Assembly: GCA_027484085.1 (NCBI GenBank)
Contig: JAIXQF010000004.1
Span: 568,162-632,161, forward strand
Reading direction: 5' to 3'
DNA length: 64,000 bases
Origin: Actinomycetales bacterium
GTDB lineage: Bacteria; Actinomycetota; Actinomycetes; S36-B12; UBA5976
The notes under the pieces: generated by a model
The model's input: only the letters and a program-made list of their open reading frames with translations
What the model was told of the DNA's origin: nothing
Databases searched by the model: none
In this document: positions 56,075 to 64,000 of the stretch, in pieces
Layout: each line of letters begins with the position of its first letter
How positions within the stretch are numbered: the stretch's first letter is position 1
Translations under genes and position numbers: made by a program

Positions 56075-57016
56075 ATGGCGCGACTAAGTGTCATGATGTC
56101 TGATTCAAAATCCCGAAAACTTGCAGGTCGTTCGGTTGGCCTTTCGCTACTTGGAAATGGCCTGGCTGGAACAGCGGGAACCGTTGCAGCAGTCTATGCA
56201 TTGAATACTCCATCACCTGTAATCGGATTTGTGCGCTTATCTATTGGAGCTATTACTTTGCTCATTTTGTCTCCATTCTTTGGGGGCAAACTAAAGAATC
56301 TTCTGCGCCTGGCAACTCGTCCGGGAGTTTGGATCATGGCTGCAAGCTCTGCTTCATATCAAGTTTTCTTTTTCGCCTCAGTTGATCGCACGGGAGTTGC
56401 GACCGCAGCTTTAATTACAGTTGGCTGCATTCCTGTTTCAGCTGGAATAGTTGGGTGGATCTTTCTTCGTGAACGTTTGAATAAAATCTGGGTGGTTTCA
56501 ACAGCAATTGCAATCACTGGATTAGTTGTTGCCTCACTCGGCGAACTGGAAACAAATGATGCGACTGGCTTGCTATACGCAGTTATTGCAGGTTCAGGAA
56601 TTGGTGCCTACATAAATGCAGCCAAGGTTGAAGTTCGGGCCGGTGCCCATTCGATGCAGTTACCTGGAATGTCATTCTTGCTTGGGTCCCTAGGGTTGTT
56701 CTTTATCGTCCGCAGTGAATTAATCGAAGTCGATTGGAACGCCCAAACAATTCTTTTGGCGATTTACTTAGGTGCCGTAACTATGGGCATTGCAAATGGA
56801 ATTCAAACAGTAGGCCTACGAGGAATAAGTCCTGGTGTCGCGTCAACGATGATGTTGGCAGATCCAGTAACAGCAGCGGTACTAGGAGTGGTTGTATTGG
56901 GTGAGCCCGTGACCGTAAATGGAGCCGTCGGGCTGGGGCTGGTAGTTATTGGATTAGTTATGCAGAGCCGGTCCACTAATTCCGAAACCCAAGGAATGAT
57001 TAGAGCTCGAGATTGA
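56075..57016 (+). CDS. EamA/DMT-family transporter
   Basis: 313 residues with about ten spans in two EamA repeats. Paralogue of the gene at 20.8 kb by layout and by local likeness around SYQVFFFASVDRTGVATAAL. Substrate unknown. TAGGAT about 20 bases upstream may be the -10 box; a shorter start at 56096 (MSDSKS) is also possible. The gene is divergent from the fusion gene. Confidence 0.85.
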   Translation: MARLSVMMSDSKSRKLAGRSVGLSLLGNGLAGTAGTVAAVYALNTPSPVIGFVRLSIGAITLLILSPFFGGKLKNLLRLATRPGVWIMAASSASYQVFFFASVDRTGVATAALITVGCIPVSAGIVGWIFLRERLNKIWVVSTAIAITGLVVASLGELETNDATGLLYAVIAGSGIGAYINAAKVEVRAGAHSMQLPGMSFLLGSLGLFFIVRSELIEVDWNAQTILLAIYLGAVTMGIANGIQTVGLRGISPGVASTMMLADPVTAAVLGVVVLGEPVTVNGAVGLGLVVIGLVMQSRSTNSETQGMIRARD

Positions 57017-57144
57017 TAAACGGGGGATAACCCCAAATACCAAGATTTTGGCGAAACACGTTTTGCCTTAAGTCTTCTGCGCAAAATCCATTGGGCAGAG
57101 TGACTCATCTGCACTCGCTCTGAATGTTGTGTATGAATCAGGAC

Positions 57145-57171
57145 TATTTGCCGGACTTCACACGTGTATCC
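57145..57171 (+). promoter_or_regulatory. Shared 27-bp promoter element, copy 1
   Basis: Contains TTCACACGTGTATCC (57157-57171) with a palindromic ACACGTGT core, and TTGCC upstream. It matches a site at 60340-60366 at 24 of 27 positions. Its end is 66 bases before the ATG of the secreted DUF1566 protein. Confidence 0.75.
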
Positions 57172-57237
57172 AAATAATTCAGTTCTCAGAATTTGTGGTT
57201 TAGTTCTTTTGGCCCACTTACCAAGGAGTTCTGTAAC

Positions 57238-58365
57238 ATGCGAAAAAATTCAACACTTTTTACAATCCTGGTCACAAGTTTTGTTATGGCGCTTTCGGGA
57301 TTAGTTGCTGGCTCAGTAGCTTCAGCTAGCGAGAATGTAACCGCAACAACTTCATTGCGCTTTTCAACGGGTTCTTCAGCGCTAACCAGTGGTCACAAAG
57401 CGGCAATAACTAAAGCAGTAAACACATCGGGTAAAGATGCAACATTTATTGTCACTGGCACAGCCGGCAAGCTTCCTGGGGCGAGCGACAAAGCAGTTCA
57501 ATTACTCGCTAGAAAACGTGGGGAAGTAGTAAAAGCCTATTTAGTAAAACTTGGTGTGAGCGCGTCAAGTATTACAACAAATGTAAAGATCACCAGAATT
57601 GGTATTGTGCCAAGAACCAAACTTGTTGGCACTTTCGCGGGTGCAACTCCTGAGCCAACACCGTCGACTTCGCCAACAGCTTCTAATTCGCCGACTCCAT
57701 CACCTAGCCCAACACTTGCCCTAACTTGCGCCACTGGGGGAGCTTGCGTCGTAGGAGATCCAGGCCCTGGTGGTGGCATTGTTTACTACGTCGATAACGC
57801 TGGCTTTAGCTGTGGTGCAAGTTACTCATCAACTGGTAGCCCAACGGGTGGGCTATGTAACTACCTGGAGGTTGCCCCTAGTGGGTGGAATGCAGATGGA
57901 GATGCTGGAAACTTAGTCTGGGCCGTAGCAATGAAGCAACATGCTGATGTTTCCGGTATTGATGATGATACTTACCCCGCCGACAACAATGCGGCAGGAA
58001 TTGGACTTGGATTTAAAAACTCTGAACTTATAGTTGCCCAAGGTAACGACATCACCACTGCTGCTGGGGCTGCCCGTGCGTACGCCGGCGGCTCGAAGAC
58101 CGACTGGTACTTGCCAACAGCGACCGAGCTGAACTTGCTTTGCCAATGGAACCGAGGAGTTACTCAAGTTGTCACAACTAAGTGCTCGGGCGGAACTCTC
58201 AATAGCGGTACTGGCGCTACGAATTCGGGTTTTGTGGGTAGCAGTTACTGGTCCTCGTCCGAAGAAGACGCGACCTGGGCGTGGCTCCAGTCGTTCAACA
58301 ATGGCAACCAAGGTGATAACTGGAAGAATGGTACTATTTACGTTCGGCCAGTTCGGGCGTTTTAA
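57238..58365 (+). CDS. Secreted OmpA-like/DUF1566 surface protein
   Basis: 375 residues with a signal peptide (MRKNSTLFTILVTSF onward, cleavage near ASA at about residue 31). In order: an OmpA_C-like domain (LRFSTGSSALTSGHKAAITKA, with LARKRGEVVKAYLVKLGV), a Pro/Ser/Thr linker, and a DUF1566/Lcl-type C-terminal domain (GPGGGIVYYV; DWYLPTATELNLLCQW; SSYWSSSEE; closing VRPVRAF). The start is ATG 57238 with AAGGAG. A cell-surface or extracellular binding role is likely. The OmpA_C domain suggests peptidoglycan contact. Confidence 0.82.
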   Translation: MRKNSTLFTILVTSFVMALSGLVAGSVASASENVTATTSLRFSTGSSALTSGHKAAITKAVNTSGKDATFIVTGTAGKLPGASDKAVQLLARKRGEVVKAYLVKLGVSASSITTNVKITRIGIVPRTKLVGTFAGATPEPTPSTSPTASNSPTPSPSPTLALTCATGGACVVGDPGPGGGIVYYVDNAGFSCGASYSSTGSPTGGLCNYLEVAPSGWNADGDAGNLVWAVAMKQHADVSGIDDDTYPADNNAAGIGLGFKNSELIVAQGNDITTAAGAARAYAGGSKTDWYLPTATELNLLCQWNRGVTQVVTTKCSGGTLNSGTGATNSGFVGSSYWSSSEEDATWAWLQSFNNGNQGDNWKNGTIYVRPVRAF

Positions 58366-58456
58366 CTACTCAACTGTTTTGCTATTGATTCTTAAGCCAT
58401 GAACTGGAGAAAAGCTCTTGGGGTAACACGAGTTCTATCAATCCACGCCGGGATTT

Positions 58457-59551
58457 TTAGTGGGAAATTGGCAACGTTGCGGTAAGCACGGTCTTTCCAC
58501 TTGTGCTTTCTAGGCTCCAACTACCTTTAAGCTTTTGCACCCATGATTCGATTAACGCTGTGCCCGTTCCACTCACCCGGGATGCCGGTAGCGGCACTCC
58601 GTCATTTGAAATACTTAACGTCAAGTGATTGCTTGTGTCGATTTCAATAGCAATCTGACATGTTTTCGCACTGCCATGAATCGCGGCGTTCAATATTGCC
58701 TGTTCGGTAATGCGGTAAACACCCAGCGCGATTTCATTTGGAATTCCTGTCGCCTCAACCGTCAACGTTATTTCCATTGCATTTCGATACTCATGGAAGA
58801 GTTCCTCGAGTGTGGCCGCCAAACCCATGGCTGCAATATCCGGACTTAGCTTGCGACTGGCAAGGCGAATATCTAGGGCACGGAGATCGTCAATCTCGTC
58901 GATCACCGAGTTTATTTCGTTGTTATGTGGTGGATCAATGGTGGCGGATATCCTTCGCAATTCAATTGCAAGAACGACCAAGTTGGCCTGAATGTTATCG
59001 TGCAGAAAATTCGCGACCTCTCGGCGAGCCTTCTCGTCAGCTTCTACAATCATTTCCCGCTGTGCTTCAAGTTGTAATAGTGCTTGACTCTTTTGCGCTA
59101 TCTCCAACTCAAGCCTTTTGTAGTTGTAGCCAAGAAGCGCTGAAAAGATAAACAACGACAAAATGTAGCGCATACCAAGTATCACAGCGGCTCTTGTTGT
59201 TGTTTCAATGTAAAGATTTTGAACCATTTGAAAGAGGGTTCCGGAAACCACGATTACGAATATGTAGCTGCTTCGCTCCGAGATCTTTGTGACTAACGCG
59301 GAATTTGCTTTTTTAGCAGCTGTAAGAATGAAAAAAACTGCAGCAATGTAGATCAGGGTATGAACTATTTCAAGTTTCCAGTATTCAAAAAACTTTAGAT
59401 TTAGACTTTGTGCCACCTTTATTCCCGCAAAGCTACTGGCCATGGCAAATGCCAGGGAGATCTGCAAAGGATAAATAGGCCAAGGACCGAAGATTGATCT
59501 GCCCAATTCTTGCTTTGAGAGAAGTTTAACCTTCATTGAAATTGGCGTCAT
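58457..59551 (-). CDS. Membrane histidine kinase (NarL-type)
   Basis: About 364 residues from ATG 59551; ATG 59536 is also possible. The N-terminal 150 residues hold five to six membrane spans. EVANFLHDNIQANLVVLAIELRR carries the phospho-accepting His of the HisKA_3 type. The ATPase domain shows VYRITEQAILNAAIHGSA (N box) and VSGTGTALIESWVQKL. No periplasmic sensor domain of any size, so the signal may be within the membrane. It overlaps the response regulator gene by 26 bases. Confidence 0.82.
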   Translation of the reverse strand: MTPISMKVKLLSKQELGRSIFGPWPIYPLQISLAFAMASSFAGIKVAQSLNLKFFEYWKLEIVHTLIYIAAVFFILTAAKKANSALVTKISERSSYIFVIVVSGTLFQMVQNLYIETTTRAAVILGMRYILSLFIFSALLGYNYKRLELEIAQKSQALLQLEAQREMIVEADEKARREVANFLHDNIQANLVVLAIELRRISATIDPPHNNEINSVIDEIDDLRALDIRLASRKLSPDIAAMGLAATLEELFHEYRNAMEITLTVEATGIPNEIALGVYRITEQAILNAAIHGSAKTCQIAIEIDTSNHLTLSISNDGVPLPASRVSGTGTALIESWVQKLKGSWSLESTSGKTVLTATLPISH

Positions 59552-60206
59552 ATGTTCTAGTTTCTCGTAGATATCGCAGCACGGCAGTTGTTCGCAGATC
59601 GGTACCCGGTTTTGGATCTGGAACCAGTATTTGATAAATCTTTGAAAGCTCTTTTCGAATCGTAACGGGTGCCAAATCAAGATTCACTGCAATTACCGTC
59701 GCATCCACCCCTGTTGCAGCCAGAGACATTATGTTCTGTTGACGAACAGAGAGCCTTGCAATGAGATTCTCGGAACTGCGAACTGGCGAAATCACCATTT
59801 CTGGCTCAACCGTGCCTAGTCCTTTGGCCGTAGATTTCAGAACTTCAGTTAGGTAGTCAATGTCTATCTTTGACTGCTTGCGAATTGCCGACCAACCCAT
59901 GCGCACATCTTCCGGCAAATTAGAAATGAAGTCTGAAACTGCATGTTGGGAATAAATAACGATTCCAATTTCAGGGCTACTGTTTCGTAGTTGAATTCCA
60001 AGCTCAAGTCCGTTGATGCTTTCGGCCCCAAGTGACAGATCTAGTAATGCGACATCAAATTTAAACGCCTCTGTCTTGCTCAATGCCTCCTGAGCAGAAG
60101 ATGCAGTGGCAGTGATTTCAATTGTGGGTTCTTTGGAAAGTGCAGCAGAGAGAATTCCACGTAACGCTGGGTCATCTTCAACGTATAGAACTCGGGTTGG
60201 TCGCAT
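59526..60206 (-). CDS. NarL/FixJ-type response regulator
   Basis: 226 residues. Receiver domain with RVLYVEDDPALRGIL and the phospho-accepting Asp in VALLDLSLG, then a LuxR-type helix-turn-helix (RQQNIMSLAATGVDATVIAVNLDLAPVTIRKELSKIYQIL). The start is ATG 60206 (MRPTRVLYVED). Encoded with the histidine kinase just downstream and lying between two genes for secreted proteins that share a promoter element; it is the obvious candidate regulator of both. Confidence 0.87.
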   Translation of the reverse strand: MRPTRVLYVEDDPALRGILSAALSKEPTIEITATASSAQEALSKTEAFKFDVALLDLSLGAESINGLELGIQLRNSSPEIGIVIYSQHAVSDFISNLPEDVRMGWSAIRKQSKIDIDYLTEVLKSTAKGLGTVEPEMVISPVRSSENLIARLSVRQQNIMSLAATGVDATVIAVNLDLAPVTIRKELSKIYQILVPDPKPGTDLRTTAVLRYLRETRTYDANFNEG

Positions 60207-60339
60207 ATTTATCCAGGTTGAGTCGAACACAGCGCAACATTTTTGCCATCTTTAGATTACTGACCCAGAGGGCATCGCAACTTATCGGATACATCTGTTT
60301 CCGAAAACTTGGTCCCAGAGATCACTACCTTCTTGCAGA

Positions 60340-60366
60340 TAGTTGCCCGAATTCACACGTGTATCC
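60340..60366 (+). promoter_or_regulatory. Shared 27-bp promoter element, copy 2
   Basis: Same TTCACACGTGTATCC core (60352-60366) as copy 1 at 57145-57171. Its end is 70 bases before the ATG of the leucine-rich-repeat protein. A GGATACA half-match in the other orientation lies at 60287-60293, closer to the response regulator gene. Confidence 0.75.
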
Positions 60367-60436
60367 GATTTCTGGGCTTGATTCAAAACTTCTCTAGGGT
60401 GTGAAGCGACCGGTGTAGAGAAATGAGTGATCGATC

Positions 60437-63400
60437 ATGTTCCGTAAGCTAACTCGTACTGTTGCAGCAATAGCCGCACTTTCAATTTCGCTTTCTGGAC
60501 TGGGGATTAGTCCGGTCCAAGCCAATGACTCGGTACCGACTGATGGAGAGTACGTCTGTACCACCGGTGCGCTACGCGAGGTCGATGACACAAGCCTGGC
60601 TTATACAATCACGAATGGTGTTGTAAGTTCTGCCGCTGATTGCACTGGCGCTGTAACGATTGCGTCGGGCGTAACAGTAATTGCCGAAAGCGCCTTCGAT
60701 GGTGCATCAGGTATGACTTCTGTTTCAATTCCAGCGAGTGTCACAAGCATTGAAGGTTATGCCTTCTATGGCGCAAGTATTCTTATGGATGTTAACTTCT
60801 TTGGCAATGCGCCAACTAACGTTGGTGAGGACGCCTTTTTCAGGACCGCCAGCGGCGCTAAAGCTATCATCAGCGCTACTGCCACAGGTTTTGGCACGGA
60901 GGCTACATGGAACGGCCTTGTTCTTCAGGTCTTACCTGCAAATGGAGAATACGTTTGCACGACAGGCGCGCTACTCGTAGATGGCGACACAAGCCCGACT
61001 TACACAATCAATAACGGTGTTGTAAGTTCTGCCGCTGATTGCACTGGCGCTGTAACGATTGCATCGGGCGCAACAGCAATTGCTGAAAGCGCCTTCGAAG
61101 ATGCATCAGGTATAACTTCTATGTCAATCCCAGCTAGCACCACATCAATTGGATCCTGTGATATGGCAGCAACGAGCATCACAGTAGACAGTGCCAACCC
61201 GAATTATTCGTCGATTAATGGTGTGCTATTCAACAAGGCCGGAAATTCTCTAGTTAGCTACCCAACTGCAAATACAGCAGTTTCATACAGCGTTCCCTCT
61301 TCTGTTACGAAAATCATGTATTGCGCCTTTTACAAGGCACGGTTTCTCGAAACGGTAAGCATCCCTAACTCCGTAACGAGCATTGAGGACTGGGCTTTTT
61401 CTGTTATGCCAAATGTTGAAACCATTACATTTGCATCTGGAAGTCCCATCACAAGAATCCAAGACTTTGTATTTACAAATAATATGAATCTGAATTCGAT
61501 CGTTCTTCCCTCGAATCTCGAATCTATTGGTGGTTTCGCGTTCGACAGCAACACGTCCCTGACGTCCATCACTTTCCCAGCAAGTGTCACAAGCATTGGG
61601 GATTACGCGTTCCGAGGCGCAAACTCCCTAACATTTATCACCATTCCTAATGCGGTCACAACCATTGGAATTGGCGCGTTCCTCGGAGCGACCGCTCTAA
61701 CCTCAATCGCCATCCCAGCCGCAACCACGTCAATAGGTGCTGGGGCACTCCAAGGTGCAAATGCACTTACGGAAATTTCCGTGAACTCGTTTAGCCAGAG
61801 CTACTCATCGATCGATGGAGTGCTTTTTGATAAGAGCGCTTCGGTTTTGTTCAAGTACCCAGCGGCAAAAAGCGGAACTTCCTATGAAATTCCATCAAGT
61901 GTTACAAGCATTAAAGGGAGGTCATTTGAAAACGCAGCGTCACTGACCGCAATTTCCATCCCCGCGAGTGTAACCGATGTTGAGGATTTTGCTTTTGAAA
62001 ATGCCACCGCCTTGACGGACTTCAACTTCTTGGGCGATGCTCCAACAAATTTGGGAGCCGACTCATTTAGCGGAATCGCCGCCGGTGCTATAGCTAACAT
62101 CAGTGCTGGTGCCAGTGGATTTGGTTCTGGACCAACATGGAATGGACTAGCCATTAATCGGGAAGCCTTGATAACAAACGGAAACTACGTTTGCACTACT
62201 GGAGAGCTAGACCTTGAGGGCCAGAACAGTACTTACTTCATCTTTGAGGGTGTTGTAAGTAATGGCACAGGTTGCTCTGGTGCTGTTGTGATCCCTGAAG
62301 GTGTGGTCAGCATCGGTGTCAGCGCTTTTGAATCCAACCCGTCAATAACTACTGTCACAATCCCAGCAAGTGTCACAAGTATTGAGCACTCCGCGTTCTA
62401 TGACACAACAGCATTAAGCGAGATTTACTTCGTCGGCAATGCGCCAGACTCCGTTGGTGTTGAGATCTTCTATGGAGTACCAATCGGAGCCAAGGCTTAC
62501 ATCAAAGCCAGTGCCACTGGATTTGGTAATGAATCAACATGGAATGGCCTTACGATTCGGCGCGATTATTCCGATTTCATGGGCACCCTAAATTGTGAAA
62601 CAGGTGTGCGACTTGAAGTAGGTGACACAAGTTCGTTCTACATGGTAGAAAACGGCGTTGTAACTACTGGCAATGCTTGCTCTGGCACCGTGGTAATTCC
62701 AGATGGGGTAACGAGCATTGGGGGCAGTGCCTTCCGTGGGGCGACCGCACTGACGTCGATCAATATCCCAGAAGGGGTCACAAGCATTGGAAACAACGCG
62801 TTCCAAGAAGCAACAGCGCTAACGAGCATCACCATCCCATCTAGCGTCACGAGCATCGGAGGCGCAGCTTTCTTCGGCGCAACTTCACTAAGTGACGTTA
62901 ACTTCCAAGGAAATGCTCCAACAGTCGGGCAGATGTCAATGAGCTTTGACAACATCGCAAATGGAGCAAAAGCTCATGTCAGTGACATCGCAACAGGGTT
63001 TGGTACTGATCCAACGTGGCGAGGCTTAATTCTTGCCAGGTATCCTACAGATGGAGAATACGTTTGCACAACCGGAGTTTTGCAATCAGATGACACAAGC
63101 CCGACTTACACAATCACCAACAGGGTGGTGTCAAATGGATCTGATTGCGAACTTGCGGCAGTTATCCCAGATGGTGTCACAGGCATTGGGACCAATGCTT
63201 TTAATAATGCGTTCTCACTTACCAGCATCGCCATCCCAGCAAGCGTCACAAGAATTGGTGAATCTGGATTTGTCTCCACCACAGCTCTTCAAACTGTTTC
63301 ATTCGCCCCAGGTAGCCAGCTTCAGTTCATCGATGCTTCTGCATTTGAAGGTGCTATCGCACTTACCAGTATCACTATCCCAGCAGGAGTTATCAGCATT

Positions 63401-64000
63401 GGGAACTATGCATTTTACGATGCAGCCAAGCTAACGGACGTTGTCTTCTTGGGCGACGCACCAACATTTGGTGCACAAGTCTTTGATTTCATAGCCTACG
63501 ACTACGACCCCGCCCCAGAAGCTACTTTCCATATCAGTGCAGCCGCTGAGGGATTTGGAAATTTATCAACGTGGACAACTTTTAATGGTGGCGAAAATAA
63601 GCCGATTGCTTTCAAGCTCTACTTGGTTGCCCCTCCAGTCAATGGAACTTACGTTTGTACAACCGGACTGCTTCGCGCAGGCAGCGACACAAGTGAGGCA
63701 TTCACGATCATTGATGGTGTTGTAAAAGATGGCACCAGTTGCTCCGGCGCTGCAGTGATCCCAAATGGCGTGAGAGAAATCGGGGTTGAAGCCTTTGTTG
63801 GAGCATCGTTAACATCTATCTCAATTCCGTCAAGTGTCATTAGCATCGAGGACTTTGCGTTTCAGACCGCTGAATATTTACAAACTGTTACATTTGCTCA
63901 AGGTAGCCAACTTGAGAGAATTGGTAATGGTGCATTTAATTATGCCAAGGCGATTACCAGTATCGTAATCCCGGCAAGTGTCACAAGCATCGGATCACAA
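60437..64000 (+). CDS. Giant secreted BspA-like leucine-rich-repeat protein, cut by the window end
   Basis: Open without a stop for 1188 codons to the right edge. Signal peptide MFRKLTRTVAAIAALSISLS..., cleavage near VQA at residue 29. Most of the protein is LRR_5 (BspA-type) repeats of the form LTSISIPASVTSIGDYAF. Six modules each start with a YVCTTG-like segment (residues 39, 172, 584, 718 with LNCETG, 875, 1072), then DTS-TYTI--GVV and a second Cys in DCTGAV/SCSGAV, probably a disulfide. Interspersed NAPT-VGEDAF and ATGFGTEATWNGL segments recur. Likely cell-surface adhesin or a binding protein. C-terminal anchor lies outside the window. Confidence 0.87.
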   Translation, partial: MFRKLTRTVAAIAALSISLSGLGISPVQANDSVPTDGEYVCTTGALREVDDTSLAYTITNGVVSSAADCTGAVTIASGVTVIAESAFDGASGMTSVSIPASVTSIEGYAFYGASILMDVNFFGNAPTNVGEDAFFRTASGAKAIISATATGFGTEATWNGLVLQVLPANGEYVCTTGALLVDGDTSPTYTINNGVVSSAADCTGAVTIASGATAIAESAFEDASGITSMSIPASTTSIGSCDMAATSITVDSANPNYSSINGVLFNKAGNSLVSYPTANTAVSYSVPSSVTKIMYCAFYKARFLETVSIPNSVTSIEDWAFSVMPNVETITFASGSPITRIQDFVFTNNMNLNSIVLPSNLESIGGFAFDSNTSLTSITFPASVTSIGDYAFRGANSLTFITIPNAVTTIGIGAFLGATALTSIAIPAATTSIGAGALQGANALTEISVNSFSQSYSSIDGVLFDKSASVLFKYPAAKSGTSYEIPSSVTSIKGRSFENAASLTAISIPASVTDVEDFAFENATALTDFNFLGDAPTNLGADSFSGIAAGAIANISAGASGFGSGPTWNGLAINREALITNGNYVCTTGELDLEGQNSTYFIFEGVVSNGTGCSGAVVIPEGVVSIGVSAFESNPSITTVTIPASVTSIEHSAFYDTTALSEIYFVGNAPDSVGVEIFYGVPIGAKAYIKASATGFGNESTWNGLTIRRDYSDFMGTLNCETGVRLEVGDTSSFYMVENGVVTTGNACSGTVVIPDGVTSIGGSAFRGATALTSINIPEGVTSIGNNAFQEATALTSITIPSSVTSIGGAAFFGATSLSDVNFQGNAPTVGQMSMSFDNIANGAKAHVSDIATGFGTDPTWRGLILARYPTDGEYVCTTGVLQSDDTSPTYTITNRVVSNGSDCELAAVIPDGVTGIGTNAFNNAFSLTSIAIPASVTRIGESGFVSTTALQTVSFAPGSQLQFIDASAFEGAIALTSITIPAGVISIGNYAFYDAAKLTDVVFLGDAPTFGAQVFDFIAYDYDPAPEATFHISAAAEGFGNLSTWTTFNGGENKPIAFKLYLVAPPVNGTYVCTTGLLRAGSDTSEAFTIIDGVVKDGTSCSGAAVIPNGVREIGVEAFVGASLTSISIPSSVISIEDFAFQTAEYLQTVTFAQGSQLERIGNGAFNYAKAITSIVIPASVTSIGSQ
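60551..61148 (+). repeat. Tandem near-identical DNA module within the LRR gene
   Basis: Module 1 (starts 60551) and module 2 (starts 60950) lie exactly 399 bases apart. From 60587 to about 60735 and from 60986 to about 61134 they are almost identical at the DNA level, including synonymous positions. This points to a recent duplication or gene conversion. Later modules start at 62186, 62588, 63059 and 63650 and have diverged. Confidence 0.85.

Noticed and set aside
57023-57034. GGGGATAACCCC hairpin after the EamA gene as a terminator
   Set aside because: The stem is only 4 bp and is not followed by a T tract.
61882-62955. Minus-strand open frames with repeated LVTLDGM-like segments in the LRR gene
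   Set aside because: They are reverse-complement images of the LRR repeats; the plus-strand frame is open throughout and has a signal peptide.
60551-64000. Regularly spaced repeats as a CRISPR array
   Set aside because: The repeats are protein-coding LRR units in one open frame, not identical, and have no spacer structure; no cas genes are nearby.
1-64000. Insertion sequences, prophage or integrated elements
   Set aside because: No transposase, integrase, phage structural gene or flanking direct repeat was seen.

Overview
The window comes from a bacterial chromosome, almost certainly a low-to-moderate GC, streamlined actinobacterium (Actinomycetota). Planktonic freshwater lineages such as Nanopelagicales-like groups would fit, but the sequence alone does not fix the order. 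Evidence is the conserved actinobacterial order leuS-degV-comEA-comEC-holA-rpsT-lepA-hemW-hrcA-dnaJ-rsmE-HIT-phoH-ybeY-CNNM-cdd-like-era-recO-uppS, then zur, glyS, dus, dgt and dnaG. Gaps are very short, many coding regions overlap by 1-26 bases, and several genes seem to start without a leader (a TANNNT box 6-8 bases before the start codon). No stretch of more than about 300 bases lacks a gene.

Region 1 (1-33.9 kb) is core housekeeping. It starts with a truncated argF and an Old Yellow Enzyme, then leuS, DNA uptake (comEA/comEC), DNA replication (holA, dnaG), translation factors and tRNA/rRNA modification, a CIRCE-controlled hrcA-dnaJ heat-shock operon, PhoH/YbeY, cell-wall lipid synthesis (uppS), and a ZIP zinc importer-Zur operon with two matching Zur-like boxes laid exactly over its promoter. 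dgt is interrupted by a single in-frame TGA.

Region 2 (33.9-42.2 kb) is accessory metabolism: tRNA-Asn, a secreted GH25 muramidase, deoD, a YtcJ-like amidohydrolase, GNAT, a DUF4328 membrane protein, a cupin-ureohydrolase-class II aldolase operon, another cupin, and pirin with a perfect palindrome ahead of it.

Region 3 (42.2-52.5 kb) is a complete aerobic carbon monoxide dehydrogenase locus. An XdhC-type maturation factor and a small unknown protein precede coxM-coxS-coxL-coxG. CoxL carries the form I active-site motif AYRCSFR. Directly after coxG come five tandem small single-span membrane proteins. A convergent operon encodes an 83-aa unknown, MoxR ATPase (CoxD), VWA protein (CoxE), a 98-aa unknown and a GIY-YIG-like protein. 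The two operons meet at an 18-bp bidirectional terminator. The membrane quintet is the best candidate here for an undescribed component: it could be a docking or electron-transfer platform for CODH.

Region 4 (52.5-64 kb) holds a UPF0114 membrane protein, a three-domain kinase-M23-aminotransferase fusion, an EamA transporter, and a surface/sensing island. The island has a secreted OmpA-like/DUF1566 protein, a histidine kinase and response regulator pair, and a very large secreted BspA-like leucine-rich-repeat protein that runs off the window. The two secreted-protein genes share a 27-bp promoter element with an ACACGTGT core, which suggests co-regulation, perhaps by the two-component system between them.
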